64,000 nucleotides of DNA. Origin: Xanthoparmelia taractica (Eukaryota > Ascomycota > Lecanoromycetes > Lecanorales > Parmeliaceae). Location: positions 62,001-126,000 of the forward strand of contig JANQBS010000101.1 in NCBI GenBank assembly GCA_033085395.1. The letters run 5' to 3'. A program made the translations under genes and the position numbers. This document shows positions 34,060-45,112 of this stretch, piece by piece (positions within the stretch are counted from its first letter, which is position 1; every line of letters starts with the position of its first letter). The notes below the pieces were generated by a model, which was not told the origin of the DNA, made no database searches, and saw only the letters and a program-made list of their open reading frames with translations.

Positions 34060-35997
34060 ATGGCGTCTACCAGTAGAACCAATGGAGTTTCAACTGGCCC
34101 AATGCCGGCAAAAGCAGCGCCGGAGCAATGGCAGTTTGTCAATGTCCACGAACCGAAAAAGAACCAGGATAGGGACGTTATAAGTATAGTACGGGCTCAT
34201 GCAATGCGTAATGTCCGTCGAAAGCAACGACTGGAGCTCACCACACAGCATCAGAAGAAGATGAAAGCTATGACTTCGCAATCTCGTCATGCAGATTCAG
34301 GCCTAGCAGTCAAGCATTCGTCACAAACGGATCCTTACAATGGGCTCATTGGTGGTAAGGGACATACCGATTGGCTAATAGCACTACGTAGGATGCTCTC
34401 TAAGCTTGAACTCATAAATCTTGGCCATCTGGCGAGCGAATGCGAGTCTGCTAAACGGTCAGACGATCGGCAGAGCTACGATGAAGACGAGATCCAAGCA
34501 TCTAAGCAATATTTACTCGGCGCTTACCGTACCGGAACCCCAAAATCATTAGTTGGAGATGGAGTATTCGATCCGTTCAATGCTACGCCAGTTTCTGAGG
34601 GCAGTAGTTACAACAGCCACGTACTCAATCACTGTACGCGTCTCCTCCGCAACTCGGTCCGAGACGCATGAACGCTAGTGTTCTCCGTTTACTAAGCTTT
34701 ACATACATAGTTGTTTCGGTCATGGCCCTCAACTGTCTGCCCGTCGACGAGCGTAAGGTTCAGAATTCTCTCACGAAGATATGGCTTCCCTACGCTTTGC
34801 AAGACTTGACGCTTTTCCTTGCTACCTTGACGTTTGCCGAGGTACATCTAGAGATTCTGGCGGGAAATTATAAAAGCCACAGAGCTCTCCTTCATAAAGG
34901 CGCCTCGATCAAGGCTGTCAACGCAAAGTTGGGGGATCGCGAGCAGGCATTGTCGAACGAGACTATTGGAGCTGTAGCGATGCTTGCTGCGATGGAGGTA
35001 TGTCACGAAAGACGTCTGCTTGTCAAAAACTCGAATCAGTTGACATATTCTTTCATAGGGCATCCTGGGCAACTACAAAGATCTCCGAATCCATATGAAT
35101 GGTCTACAAAGACTGGTCTACATGCGCGGCGGACTACAGAGCTTAGGATGGGGTGGCATCCTTTGCACGTTCATTTCATGGTACCTTAATCCCCTTCCTT
35201 TACCGAGCGTTGAGACTGTTTGGATCCGTCGAAACAACAAGGTTAATTTGTGATCTAGGCAAGACCTCCTATCGTCCGCAATGATGGCTTCAGCTCCAAG
35301 GTACGAACCAACGCCGTACTGTCTCCTAATCAGAGGCAGTCTGCCTTACTCCGACCCGGTCTTCCCGGAACTTGGCCTCTCGACAGAGTCGTGTGGCGAG
35401 ATCGCCACTTCCTTTCAAAACATGCGATACCTTACCCAAACGATCAACAGCTGGAACAGCTCTCGAGCCACGTTCGAGACCATGTCCTTTACCGAGACGC
35501 GTACAGATACCGTCCAACGCCTCCTCTCAGTGGCAAACACGAAGCCCGCATCCGAGATGAGCAACGTCGACTACCACTTCGAAATATGCCGTCTCACCGC
35601 TCTCATCTACATCAAAATCGCCCTCCACGTCGACACCCCGCTCTGCGCCACAATCCGCAAACTAAGACTCCAACTCATGCACCTCATCAAACAAGGTGAA
35701 GCCAACGGCACCATCGGTGTCGGCGCCCGACAGCAACCCTCTTCCATCACATGGGCATTCTTCGTCGCCGGCAGCTTCTCCTTCAGTAAAGAAGAACAAG
35801 AATGGTTCGCCCAGCGTCTGGCAAAGGGTGTGAGAGCGTCCGGTGTAGAAACTTGGCCCGAGATGGAACACCGCTTGCGGCAGATTTGTTGGCTTGATAA
35901 GTTGAATACGTCTACGTGTCGGAGTCTGTGGGCTAGAATCATGGTCATCGATGCGGAACATTGGGCTGCTCAGGTGCGTCACGTTGCTTCTGATTGA
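34060..35997 (+). CDS. Fungal_trans_2 (DUF3468) transcription-factor-like protein, no zinc cluster
   Basis: Four exons, 34060-34633, 34711-34997, 35059-35180 and 35259-35997, giving 573 aa; all three introns (77, 61, 78 nt) are GT..AG and keep frame. The N-terminus carries WQFVNVHEPKKNQDRD followed by a basic helix (HAMRNVRRKQRLE), the hallmark opening of a large Pezizomycotina family that has the Fungal_trans_2 domain but lacks the N-terminal Zn2Cys6 cluster. Later conserved stretches are DPFNATPVSEG, VLNHFVSVMAL and GNYKDLRIHMNGLQRLVYMR, then a long helical C-terminal domain. Members are assumed to be nuclear regulators, often near accessory gene clusters; the target is unknown. No Cys6 motif is present upstream of the chosen start. 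Confidence 0.88.
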
Positions 35998-36990
35998 AAC
36001 CGAGCGAGCCTAATCTCCTGGTATCACGGCGATGGGAAACAAGGCTTACGCGTTCGCTAGGGATCGATATGGAAATAATCGGGCTTCATGCCGAGCTTTT
36101 ATCGATGGGACGGCGAGGCGCTAGGATCGCTGTGTATTGTATATGACGTTCGGCGTTGAATCGGCAAAGTATGTACGGGCGGATCTAAGGACAGATGAGA
36201 CATTTGTGTTCGTCGCCATGATTTTGATAATCACTCTGCGGCGTTGTGTCGTTCCATTGAGTAGCGAAATTCGTCCTGGTGGAATGTTTAAGGATGGAAA
36301 GGAAAATGAGTTTATGGTTGCGTCTGGCGACGATTATCAGCTTCGTAATGAATTCAACAGCGGAGCCATCATGACAAAAGAAATGCTTTCTCTTCGGCTT
36401 TACCGACTTGAGGTATAGTTTTCTTGGCTGAGTGAGCGCTATATATTAACGAGTAAATATCCAACAAAGAGTAGCCTCAATGCGCTATTTTAACAATTGA
36501 AGAAACTCCTAGTCATTCATTCCTCTGTCAACGTACAATTTTACAACTACGGATATTGCAGACTCTTAGTGTCGGTTCGGGTCTCAGTTGCATCTAGTGG
36601 GAAAGGCGAAAGCATTCCCCGGGCTCTTTGTTAACGAGATAATGAATGATTCGCGCAAGAGAAAGATATCCGCTACGTTGGATGTGTGATTCAGCAATAA
36701 TGCATAGTCTCAAGCAAAAAGACTGCCGTTCTACAAGCCATGTGCTGGTGGGAATATAATAGTTCATGAAGAACATGGCAATCTACGCATTTGGAGAGAG
36801 TATTTTGTTCATGACTCGCTAGCGCATAAACTATACCGAAAGTGTAAAGCTGCTGACTCAGGTAGAAGCAAACATGCAGGTTTAAGGCAACAATTCTCGA
36901 CAACAACTCAAGCAACTTAACGAAAGGGAATACGGAACTAGAAATAATAGTCAACTATCATTACGAAAAGACACACCATAATCTGTAGGC
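35998..36990. other. Intergenic between regulator and oxidoreductase genes
   Basis: ORFs at 36137-36418 and 36594-36954 show no domain or splice support. AT content is slightly raised but the CA/TG loss of the RIP blocks is absent. Confidence 0.45.
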
Positions 36991-38590
36991 ATGGCCAGCC
37001 TACCGACAACCGAGTCGACGACCTCGTTCTGGCACAGTGAGCCTTCTGAATTCCTATCAGGCCACCGTACCACCTCCGACTTACCTACCGAGGCCGAAAT
37101 CGTCATCGTTGGTTCGGGAATCACTGGTGCATCGGCTGCGAGGTACTTGGCTGAAGACCCAAGAGCAAAAGGAATGAGTATCGTGATGCTTGATGCGCGA
37201 GAAGCATGTTGGTGTGCAACAGGGAGAGTATGCTAAACCACTCTCCATATCTATTGCTCTCAGTACTCTCCCCGCTGCTCTAACGACGTCACTGCTGTAT
37301 TTGTAGAACGGCGGTCATTGCCAACCACTACTATTCGACTCCTCTCCCGACGTTGCGGCTTTCGAAGTCCGCAATTGCAACACTGTCAAGTCCTACATCG
37401 AGGAGCACAACGTTCCGTGCGAGTGGCGCTCATTGACGGGCTGCAGGAGCTTTTGGACCAAACCAGTGATGAAAGCAGCCGCTGATGACGTGAGAAAGCT
37501 GAAAAGAGATGCTCCCGAGCTTGGCAAGGAAGTCACTGTAATAGAAGACGAGGAAGAACTACGGAAGCACAGGGTGAACGGCGCGCCGGGCGCAACCCTG
37601 ACCACTTGCGCTGGCAGTTTATGGCCATATAAGCTTATCACGTTTATTCTTGAACAGCTAATCAAAGAGGGCCGCTTGAACCTGCAGACGAAGACGCCCG
37701 TCACAAAGATTGAGCCATGTACAGACGGTACCGATGGTCTTGCGACAGGATCATGGCAAAACTTGCACACGCCTCGCGGTATCATCAAAGCACGCCATGT
37801 CATCTTGGCCACCAATGGATACACATCTCACCTCCTCCCAGAGTTTGCAGACCTCATAGTACCGGAACGTGGAACTGTGACCGCTCTGCTTCCTCCTGCC
37901 AACTCCGAGCGCCTTGAGAATTCCTACGGTTTTGTCGGTGCACTGGGTGGAAATCCGATCCACGATGATTACCTAAACCAGAGACCTTTATCAGGCGTGC
38001 CCAATCCGTCCGGCCATCTCATCTTTGGTGGTGGACAGGTTGCAAAGAAGCTAAATATGATTGGCGAGACAGATGATTCCGTTTTGGACGAAGGTACGAC
38101 AAAGTACCTGAGGGAGTCACTGTTGAAGCTACTGCTACTAAGTGGTGACACCGATGGCTTGAAAGAGCTCAAAGCTACGCATCAGTGGTCTGGCATCTGG
38201 GGCACTTCGAAAGACCATCACCCTTGGGTTGGTGCTGTTCCTGACAGACCAGGCGTCTGGCTTGTCGGTGGATACTCTGGTATGTAAGCTCCAATAACTA
38301 CTAACTCACGCAATCTGACCGCTGCTATAGGCCACGGCATGCCTAATGCTACTTTATGCGGCAAGGCCGTTGTGGAGATGGTCTTAGCGCAGGAAGGCGG
38401 TGTCGCTATCCAGAAAATCCGAGACAAACTGATTATTAATGGCGATCTGCCACAAGCTTACGTTATCTCGCAGGAGAGGATGGAGCGCTGTAAGCACATT
38501 GACTCTGTGCAGGTTCAGGAACAGAAGGGCATTGTGGGGATACGTTCAATCGATGAAATGATACAGGCGCAAAAGAGCCTGAAGCTCTGA
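36991..38590 (+). CDS. FAD-dependent oxidoreductase, DAO family
   Basis: Three exons, 36991-37227, 37307-38279 and 38331-38590, giving 489 aa; introns of 79 and 51 nt are GT..AG, the second with CTAAC. Near the N-terminus EIVIVGSGITGASAARYL holds the dinucleotide-binding G-x-G-x-x-G (residues 41-46), and ATGRNGGHCQP across the first splice junction is the next FAD-contact motif. Further on, RHVILATNGYTSHLLP and the C-terminal DRPGVWLVGGYSGHGMPNA complete the DAO (PF01266) pattern. Such enzymes oxidise amines or amino acids with FAD in the cytosol or peroxisome; the substrate cannot be told. There is no signal peptide and no peroxisomal SKL-type end (it ends KSLKL). Confidence 0.92.
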
Positions 38591-39628
38591 GCCTTTCAGC
38601 AAGTGTGGCAGTCTGTTTTGTTTCCCGCCACACTGCATTTATGATGATTTTCTGCGCTATAGTAGGATACTGAGTCTATCAATATTGAGCTTTCCTTCCC
38701 ATCGCCAGGCGATCGGATTCAAACTCAGCCTTTCATTTCGCACTTTGAAATGCTCCACTCCCTGTGACTGCCTAACAATATCTCCAAGCTAGGGGAAGTA
38801 ATGTTGATTGGTTGTAGGGCTGTTGGCACTCCGCCTCTACTCGCCGCCCGCCCATCATTGAAGATATATGGTTGGATGGAATTGACCTGTTGGCTAAGCC
38901 CGTTACGCTTTTCTGGGGACTATCCTGGCGGTCATTTCATAATGATATACTGAATACGCTCGTCATCCTTGGATTTGTACGCGTTCGATTCAGAATTGGT
39001 GTGAATAATAATTAGTGAACTTGTGATTGCACTCTCATAAAGGTAGGCGTGGACGATTTATTCTAATTATCTTGGTCATTTCTCGGATTTCGGAGCCTCC
39101 ACTGCTTGCCTGGCCGGGTTTAGATCTGTGTTGCTTCCAGCCTTTAGGGTGAATCAGACAGTGTGATGAAATAGGTTCAGCTCACAAAACTGAGTTCTCA
39201 CGACGCTGTCTGCCTGATATTAATAATGCGTACAGGTGTTGTTGAGTTGGCAAATCGGCTTCGGCTTCGGCTTCGTTTCGGAACAAAAACACCCTTGCAT
39301 ATAATAATCTTAACTCGATGGTCGCCTGATGTGAAACGGGGTGGAGTGAGTCACTGATAACAATAACACCATCATGATGATATTGGTACGTACAAGACTC
39401 AATATCTCCTTGGCTCCTCGGTTACCGCGACGTATTCTCGTGGGAGAAAATCAACACGGTAAAAAGGTTGCACTTTTTCTCCTATCTTCCCGTGCTCAAG
39501 AGATGATCAGAATCTGAGGGTAAGTTGAATATACACCTCTTTGCTACACCTCTTCTTCACCGCTGGTGATTTTATTACCAATATTTTCCAATACTGGCAA
39601 TGAGATGTCATAGTTCAGATACTGCAGA
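38591..39628. other. Intergenic, no gene seen
   Basis: Spacer with a short TTCGGC repeat near 39258-39275 and a TATTTTCCAATAC stretch before the acetyltransferase gene. No supported frame. Confidence 0.45.
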
Positions 39629-40473
39629 ATGGCAGACGCAACCGCTCCAAACGAACCCATCAAAACCAAACGTCTCATCTTGCGCGAAGCCCGCAAATAC
39701 GACCTCGGCGCCTTTCATGAGTTATACAGCAATAAGGAAGTGATGCGGTATTGGTAAGCCCATTCCCTTAGCACTTCACCGCCAGTTCACTGCTAGACCA
39801 AGGCTCATTCTTTCTTTTTGCGGAACGCAGGTCCCCCCCCTTCGACTCCATCGCCCGCACAAAATCCTACCTAGAAACAATGGTCACATCACCAAACAAC
39901 GGCATCCTCGCCTTCGTAATCATCCTACCCCCATCCCCATCCCTATCCCCTTCTACCTCAAAACTCCCAAACACACACACAAAAACATCACCATCATCAA
40001 CAACCCACCCCACCCCCACCCCGGTCGATGAAGGCACCCTAATCGGCCACGCCGGCATCTGGCTCTCCAACCCCGCCCATCCCTCCCGCACCAACGAACT
40101 CGTCTTCATGCTCCACCCCTCCTACTGGAACCAAGGCTTCATGACCGAAGCCCTCGAGACCCTCGTGCCCATTTTCTGGAAAAGGGGCCTGGAGAAGGTA
40201 TTTGCGGATGTGGAGGTGGGGAATGTGGCCAGTGGGATGGTGTTGAGGAGGTGTGGGTTTCGGGTGGTTGAGGGGGGTGGAGGGGTTGTGGAGATGGGGG
40301 AGGGGGGAGGGGGAGGGGGAGGGGTAGGTGGTGGGAGGTGGGAGTGTGAGAGGATGGAGATGGGGAATCCCAATGGAGAGGGATGGAAGGGAGAAGGGAA
40401 GGTGGAAGGAGAAGGGGAGGGAGAGGGGGATGGGGATGATAATAGGGGGAACGGGGATAGGGGTAGGGGATAA
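39629..40473 (+). CDS. GNAT-family N-acetyltransferase with low-complexity insert and tail
   Basis: Two exons, 39629-39753 and 39831-40473, giving 255 aa; the 77-nt intron splits a Trp codon. The start KTKRLILREARKYDLGAFHE and the strand LIGHAGIWL, then ELVFMLHPSYWNQGFMTEAL (acetyl-CoA loop region) and GNVASGMVLRRCGF are the classic order for RimJ/RimL-like GNAT enzymes that acetylate small molecules or protein N-termini. Two features are unusual: a Ser/Thr/Pro-rich insert (about residues 70-100) and a Gly/Glu-rich tail after the domain, encoded by plus-strand C-runs and G-runs respectively. The tail may be simple-sequence extension; the natural stop of the domain should lie soon after WECERME. 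Confidence 0.82.
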
Positions 40474-40544
40474 GGGCGCATCTTTACCTGCCTGCCTACT
40501 TCCCTTATAGTCTTATGGCATATACATTCCTAAATTCGGCAGTA

Positions 40545-40818
40545 TCCCATCCGCTGGCGCCTGGGGTCCAAAATGTCTTGGCAGAATATCGCAAAACCCT
40601 CAAATATAGCTATCTTCACACTATCATAACTATCAAATGACAACCTTTATGACAAAATTTTCAGTTACAACTATTTAGATCTCTTTACTTAAAATAATTA
40701 AGGGCCTTAGTATCTTCTTATAGGTCTTTTCGTCGTTGAGTTATTGATTAGCTAAAAGAAGGGACTTTTTGATGTTCGGTCGGAACCCCTGAATTTTGGA
40801 CCCTGCCAGCGGATGGGA
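40545..40818. mobile_element. MITE, 274 bp, TA-flanked, Tc1/mariner-like
   Basis: The ends are inverted copies of each other: TCCCATCCGCTGGC at the left and GCCAGCGGATGGGA at the right, continuing with gggtccaaaat against attttggaccc. Each end abuts a TA dinucleotide (40543-40544 and 40819-40820), the target duplication of Tc1/mariner/pogo elements. The interior is AT-rich and has no open frame, so it would need a transposase in trans. No second copy was found in this window. Confidence 0.8.
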
Positions 40819-40820
40819 TA

Positions 40821-41815
40821 TCTGAAATTCCCTTGTCTGACTTCGCCCAATCCTGTACTACATTCTCCTCCGCGATTGCCACTTGAAGTGTAGCGCCGGT
40901 ACCCCAACCCTCTTAATCCCGTCCGTCCGTTCCGGCGCACCAACGGCTTATTCTAGACTATCTCACCAGCTTCCCTACGGTCTCGCGCCAAGTGGTAGGG
41001 TCCGGCTGACACAGCAAACGCGTATCATGCTTACATAAATGGTATCCCCTATGCCCTACCGCGCATCTCCTACGGTCTTTCAGAGTCGCTAATACCCATA
41101 ATATGGAGAGCCCAGCGGAATGCCGGGAATAACAAAAACTCTCTATGATAGGGTTCTACTTCTGCCTGTTGTCATTGCCTGAACTGTCAGCGTTCTTTCC
41201 GCGAGGCGCTAAGCAGTAAGCTGGGTTAGTCGATGGATAGGTCGGTTGGGGAGGGCTGAGGGATGGTTGTGGAAATAGATGGTGTGGTTCTGGGCGTGCA
41301 GGGTAGGTGCGAGCTGGTAGATGAGTTGGGTAGCTATGGTACTGTGGGAGCGGGAATCACGGGGTTGGGGATGATATTGGATACTCGGGGGTTGCTGATG
41401 CGATGATGACTAAGGGAACTGGGTTAGAGCCTTAAGAAGAGTCTGAAAGGAAATTGGTAGAAGAGATCAAAGTGTTGGAGGTGAAGGAGTAGAGGTAAGT
41501 CCTGTGGATACGGCGGCACCGTCTGCTAATACTGATCTCGTTTTAGGGCGCGTAGCTAAATGCAATCAGAAGTAGGAAGACATATATGCCCGTGTTTCCC
41601 GTTACGCTTTTCAGAGCAAGGGCCCTCAAAGACGCAGCTATGATGTTCATCCCCCAACTGTAGCGTTGACTTGGGGACCACTGCACGAATAGCCACTGTG
41701 TTTGGCCAAACCACCCCCGTGTCCCGCGCAGGTCCGCGTCTCCTGTTTTGACGCCGTTCAGCATATCTCAAGCCTGAATCCTCAGAGTTCTCACCTGGGG
41801 ATAGCACGGCTATCG
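40821..41815. other. Intergenic, no supported gene
   Basis: Mixed sequence. Minus ORFs at 41543-41807 include stretches such as PARDTGVVWPNTVAIRAVVP that look protein-like, but there is no start, family or splice link, so they are left as possible remnants of the small gene that follows on the same strand. Confidence 0.35.
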
Positions 41816-42074
41816 CTACTTATGCCCATTGTTGGACGCACCTTTGGCGACATTCTGAGTGGCGTATGGCGACCAAGGGTCATCTTTCGATTTGGTGTCA
41901 AGGTATGCCTTGAGCTTGTCGTGATTTGGGACTGTGGCTTCGGCAATGTCAACACTGGGCCCCTTTGTTTCAGATTCTGGGCCTGATGGTACCATCTCTG
42001 AGCGCTGTAGTTGAACGTTGCTTGTTGGCATTGCTGGCGGAGCCAGAATTTGGTGCGGGAATGTTAGAAGGCAT
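41816..42074 (-). CDS. Hypothetical small protein, reading frame uncertain
   Basis: Two minus-strand frames overlap. One starts at 42074 (MPSNIPAPNSGSASNANKQR) and stops after 34 aa. The other starts at 42031 (MPTSNVQLQRSEMVPSG) and continues 71 aa with NHDKLKAYLDTKSKDDPWSP to a TAG at 41816. A TATATAATC box lies about 25-35 bp upstream of 42074. The Ser/Ala/Asn-rich start joined by frameshift to the charged C-terminal part would make a protein of about 85 aa. No family recognised. Confidence 0.35.
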
Positions 42075-42278
42075 TGCAGCTTTGTTATATATTGGGGGAG
42101 ATTATATATAGTGAAAGTGACTTGTAAAGGTTTTGGGAAGTATGGGACTTACAGACGAGCTCTCAAGCCATCCTATATGATTGGAAGAGAAGCCATATCG
42201 CAGTCGTGAACAGTTGTTTTGTGTACTTTTCACGAAGTGCACAATTGAGCCTTCTTCGAAAGCTGCTCGAGCATTGAA

Positions 42279-42910
42279 GGATTGGCTGGAGCATCAGTAC
42301 GCTCGCAGGAGGCCATGCTGCAAATAGCAAGGTCGGCTGTCGACAAGACCCAAAAGCCCAGTTGTGTAAACCCGTACTGGGAGCCAGAGATCTTCTAGCG
42401 AATGAGGAGACATTGGTGAAGCGAGAGAGCGATCACGGCAGAGAAGTGTACGACTGTGTATTTGACACAATTTTCGATGATGCTCAAGTGTGTATTTCTT
42501 TCTGACCTGTGAGTAAGCAAGGCTGTACCGATGCCAGCGCTGATTGGATTGCCTTGCCTTGCCAGTCAAGCCAAGAATGCACAGCTGGGCATTCACTCCG
42601 CCACAACAGCACCCAAAAGTTTGTCTCTCGGCCATCCCAACTTCCTCTTCTTTCATCTTATTAACCGCGTACACCAATCGTACAGTCAACGAGATACAGT
42701 CAACAAGATTGTCACAGCATCTTGAAAGGAGGTTGCGGAAAGATTTTCTTGATTGGCTTCTCAGCCTTGCCGTGGTAGGTAGACATCATCCTTTAGCCTC
42801 GCCGGCGACTTCAGACTTACATGCAGACGACGGAAAGCTTTGAGGAGAGCAAGCTTTGACAAGTCTTACGCAGAACATATCGAGAAGATATTGATGCAAA
42901 TGAGTGCGTC
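42279..42910 (+). other. Exon-like segments upstream of the Myb/C2H2-like gene
   Basis: One frame reads KVGCRQDPKAQLCKPVLGA, then NEETLVKRESDHGREVYDCV and ends at a possible GTGTGT donor near 42487. A second, near 42830-42902, reads RRKALRRASFDKSYAEHIEK followed by a GTGCGT donor. Both look like real coding sequence and could be 5' exons of the gene at 42989 or part of another one, but I could not join them in frame. Confidence 0.3.
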
Positions 42911-42988
42911 TTTGCTGGGTACGATAGTGTTCCCAGACCTCTGCTTCTCCGTAGCTACCGCAAGGAAAGGCAGGGCTGGTGTTGGAAG

Positions 42989-45112
42989 ATGTCCGGTGGA
43001 AGCTCAGCCGAACTTGGAGTCATTGGTCATGCAAGTATCAGCACAGACGAGAAAACTGCTTCGACGCGTGCGGCTTGGTCCCAAGGAAACCGTTGGGTGG
43101 GGATTGCGCGGCGTCTTCCCAGCCGCAGTACTAATGCTATTAAGACGTGGATAAGAAATGGTGCAAGTCATCGGCGCCAGAGTGTTGCAGTATGGCCAAT
43201 AGTGCGCGATGATTCTGTCTTCGACGGAGACTTTGGCACTGAGAGTTCGTACAATTCGTACGATGCAAAATTTGGCATTGAGGAACCTGTAGCCAACCGA
43301 GCTGTAGGTATACCAAGATCTTCATGCCATGATGGAGCTGCTAAGGCATCTACCCAGGTGGGTTATATCAAGGTTGGATCTGGACTTTTTCTAATCGAAG
43401 TACGAAAATCCATAGGAAAATAACATATCCATCGCGGCAAACCCAACCCCTTCAGAATACAGCTACCCATCCGATTGGAGCCTCACCCATTCATCAATAC
43501 GAGATCATGATAGTGTAAATGGTAGCGGAGCCAGCTCCGAGAGCGATTCAAGCATATATACTGTCATGCCATTACCAGAGAATGACGCATGGTTGACTTT
43601 TGCATATGCAAAGCACCGAATGATGGTCTCCTTAATGAGTGATTTTTACCCTATCTTCGATCCTCACTGGAGAGGAGAATTCAGGACTCGGGCTAGCTCT
43701 CATTCAGAGAATACAGGCGCAAGTTCACAAATTTCGAGCTCTTCAAAATCATCCTCTCCAGGAAAGGGTCAAAAACGAATGCAGGATCGAGACTCTCATT
43801 CCCCAAATGATAACGACGAGAAGAAAAGGAAGACGAATCTCGCAAAATCTAGAACTGGTGAACAGGGACGCTTGTTTGCGTGCTGCTTCTATAAATACAA
43901 CGCACAAAAGTACTGCTCCAACAGTGACACAGGCACGAGATATCGGTAATGTGCAGGACCTGGATTCTCTAGAATTTCGCAATTGAAGTAAGTTGGTCCT
44001 CGGCACAAGCCCTTAATTCAACGAGGGTACGTGATTGAGTTGTATTCAGGCAACATCTTAAGAGAAATCACCGCGCGCCAATCTATTGCCCTCGATGCTG
44101 GGTTGTCATAGAGAGCCAGGCGGAGATGGCTTTGCATGCAAATGCTCAACAAAGGTGCGAGCAAAAAGATCCTCAAGTTCAAGAAGGGGTAGATCACGAC
44201 AAGATACGCATGATAACAGACACCTGGGGAATCTCATGGGGAGGAATCTACGAGATACTTTTCCCGGGCGCGCCCATTCCAAGCCCCTGTAAGTTGAGTC
44301 ATCAAGGGTTGCACAGATCCTCCCAAAGTCTGACATAGTAGCATCAGATTACGAAAAAGACGATCCCTCGCTCGAGACTCGCGAACTGTCATCACCTCGA
44401 TCTCAAGAACTGCGAGACTTTGACATTTATAATCGAGAGAATCTGCCCCTTTTAGTTGAAGCGCGCCTCCGAGAAATCGTAGACCCCCAACTTGCACCCA
44501 TCGTTGAACATGTGAGATCGCGTGTCGTCGACCTAGTGCGGACATGCCAGTCGACCGTGGCACGTAATTTTCAGCTTACGATTGCACCTGCCTTATTAGC
44601 CAATGATCGAACACAGCCATCCAACCAGACGGTCGCCTCAACTGAAAGCGCCGGACAGACGGACGGAGAGCCAATGCAAATATTTGGGGGTGGTACTGCG
44701 GGCATGGAATTCTTTCGCGAACCTCCTCACGTCAACGCGGAAGCTAGTTCCTCGCTCCCAGGCCCAATGTACGAGTACAACCACGACAGCGTCACAAGTA
44801 ATCAGAATCCAAAGTCTGACTCAGGCTATTCAAGCCTTCCGTTTTCCTGTAGCTGTAGCTGCCATGATCACTCTAATCCTTCGATTACGGCAAACAGTAA
44901 GAAACCCTTGATCTGTGCCCCGAATCTCTGTGCCCCGAATCTCTGTGCCCCGAATCTACAGCTAATGCAGTAATAAAGGTGGCAATAGCTGTCAGTCCTG
45001 CGCTTATATGCATTTCGACTTCGACGGTTTGGACGGGTTGGACTCTGGCAATTTTTTTGACGAATTTGACTGGAATGATGATGGAAACGGGCCAGGGCAT
45101 GGACCGGCATAA
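42989..45112 (+). pseudogene. Myb-like plus C2H2-like regulator gene with in-frame TAA
   Basis: Five exons can be joined in frame: 42989-43357, 43416-43987, 44050-44288, 44348-44896 and 44979-45112; all introns are 58-82 nt with GT..AG ends. The first exon holds AWSQGNRWVGIARRLPSRST followed by NAIKTWIRN, a close match to the recognition repeat of Myb DNA-binding domains. Downstream come an acidic Ser-rich linker, RLFACCFYKYNAQKY, CAGPGFSRISQLK, QHLKRNHRAPIYCPRCW and IPSPYYEKDD, which match a large Pezizomycotina family of C2H2-like proteins. A TAA at 43947-43949 sits between TGTRYR and CAGPGF, inside the conserved Cys/His block, so the product would be cut before the zinc-binding part. One C-to-T step from CAA would explain it. 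The true start may lie further upstream. Confidence 0.65.
44913..44957. repeat. Three tandem 15-bp units inside an intron
   Basis: CTGTGCCCCGAATCT occurs three times without change within the last intron of the Myb/C2H2-like gene. Identity of the units suggests a recent expansion. Unspliced, it would encode repeated Cys-Ala-Pro-Asn-Leu. Confidence 0.85.
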
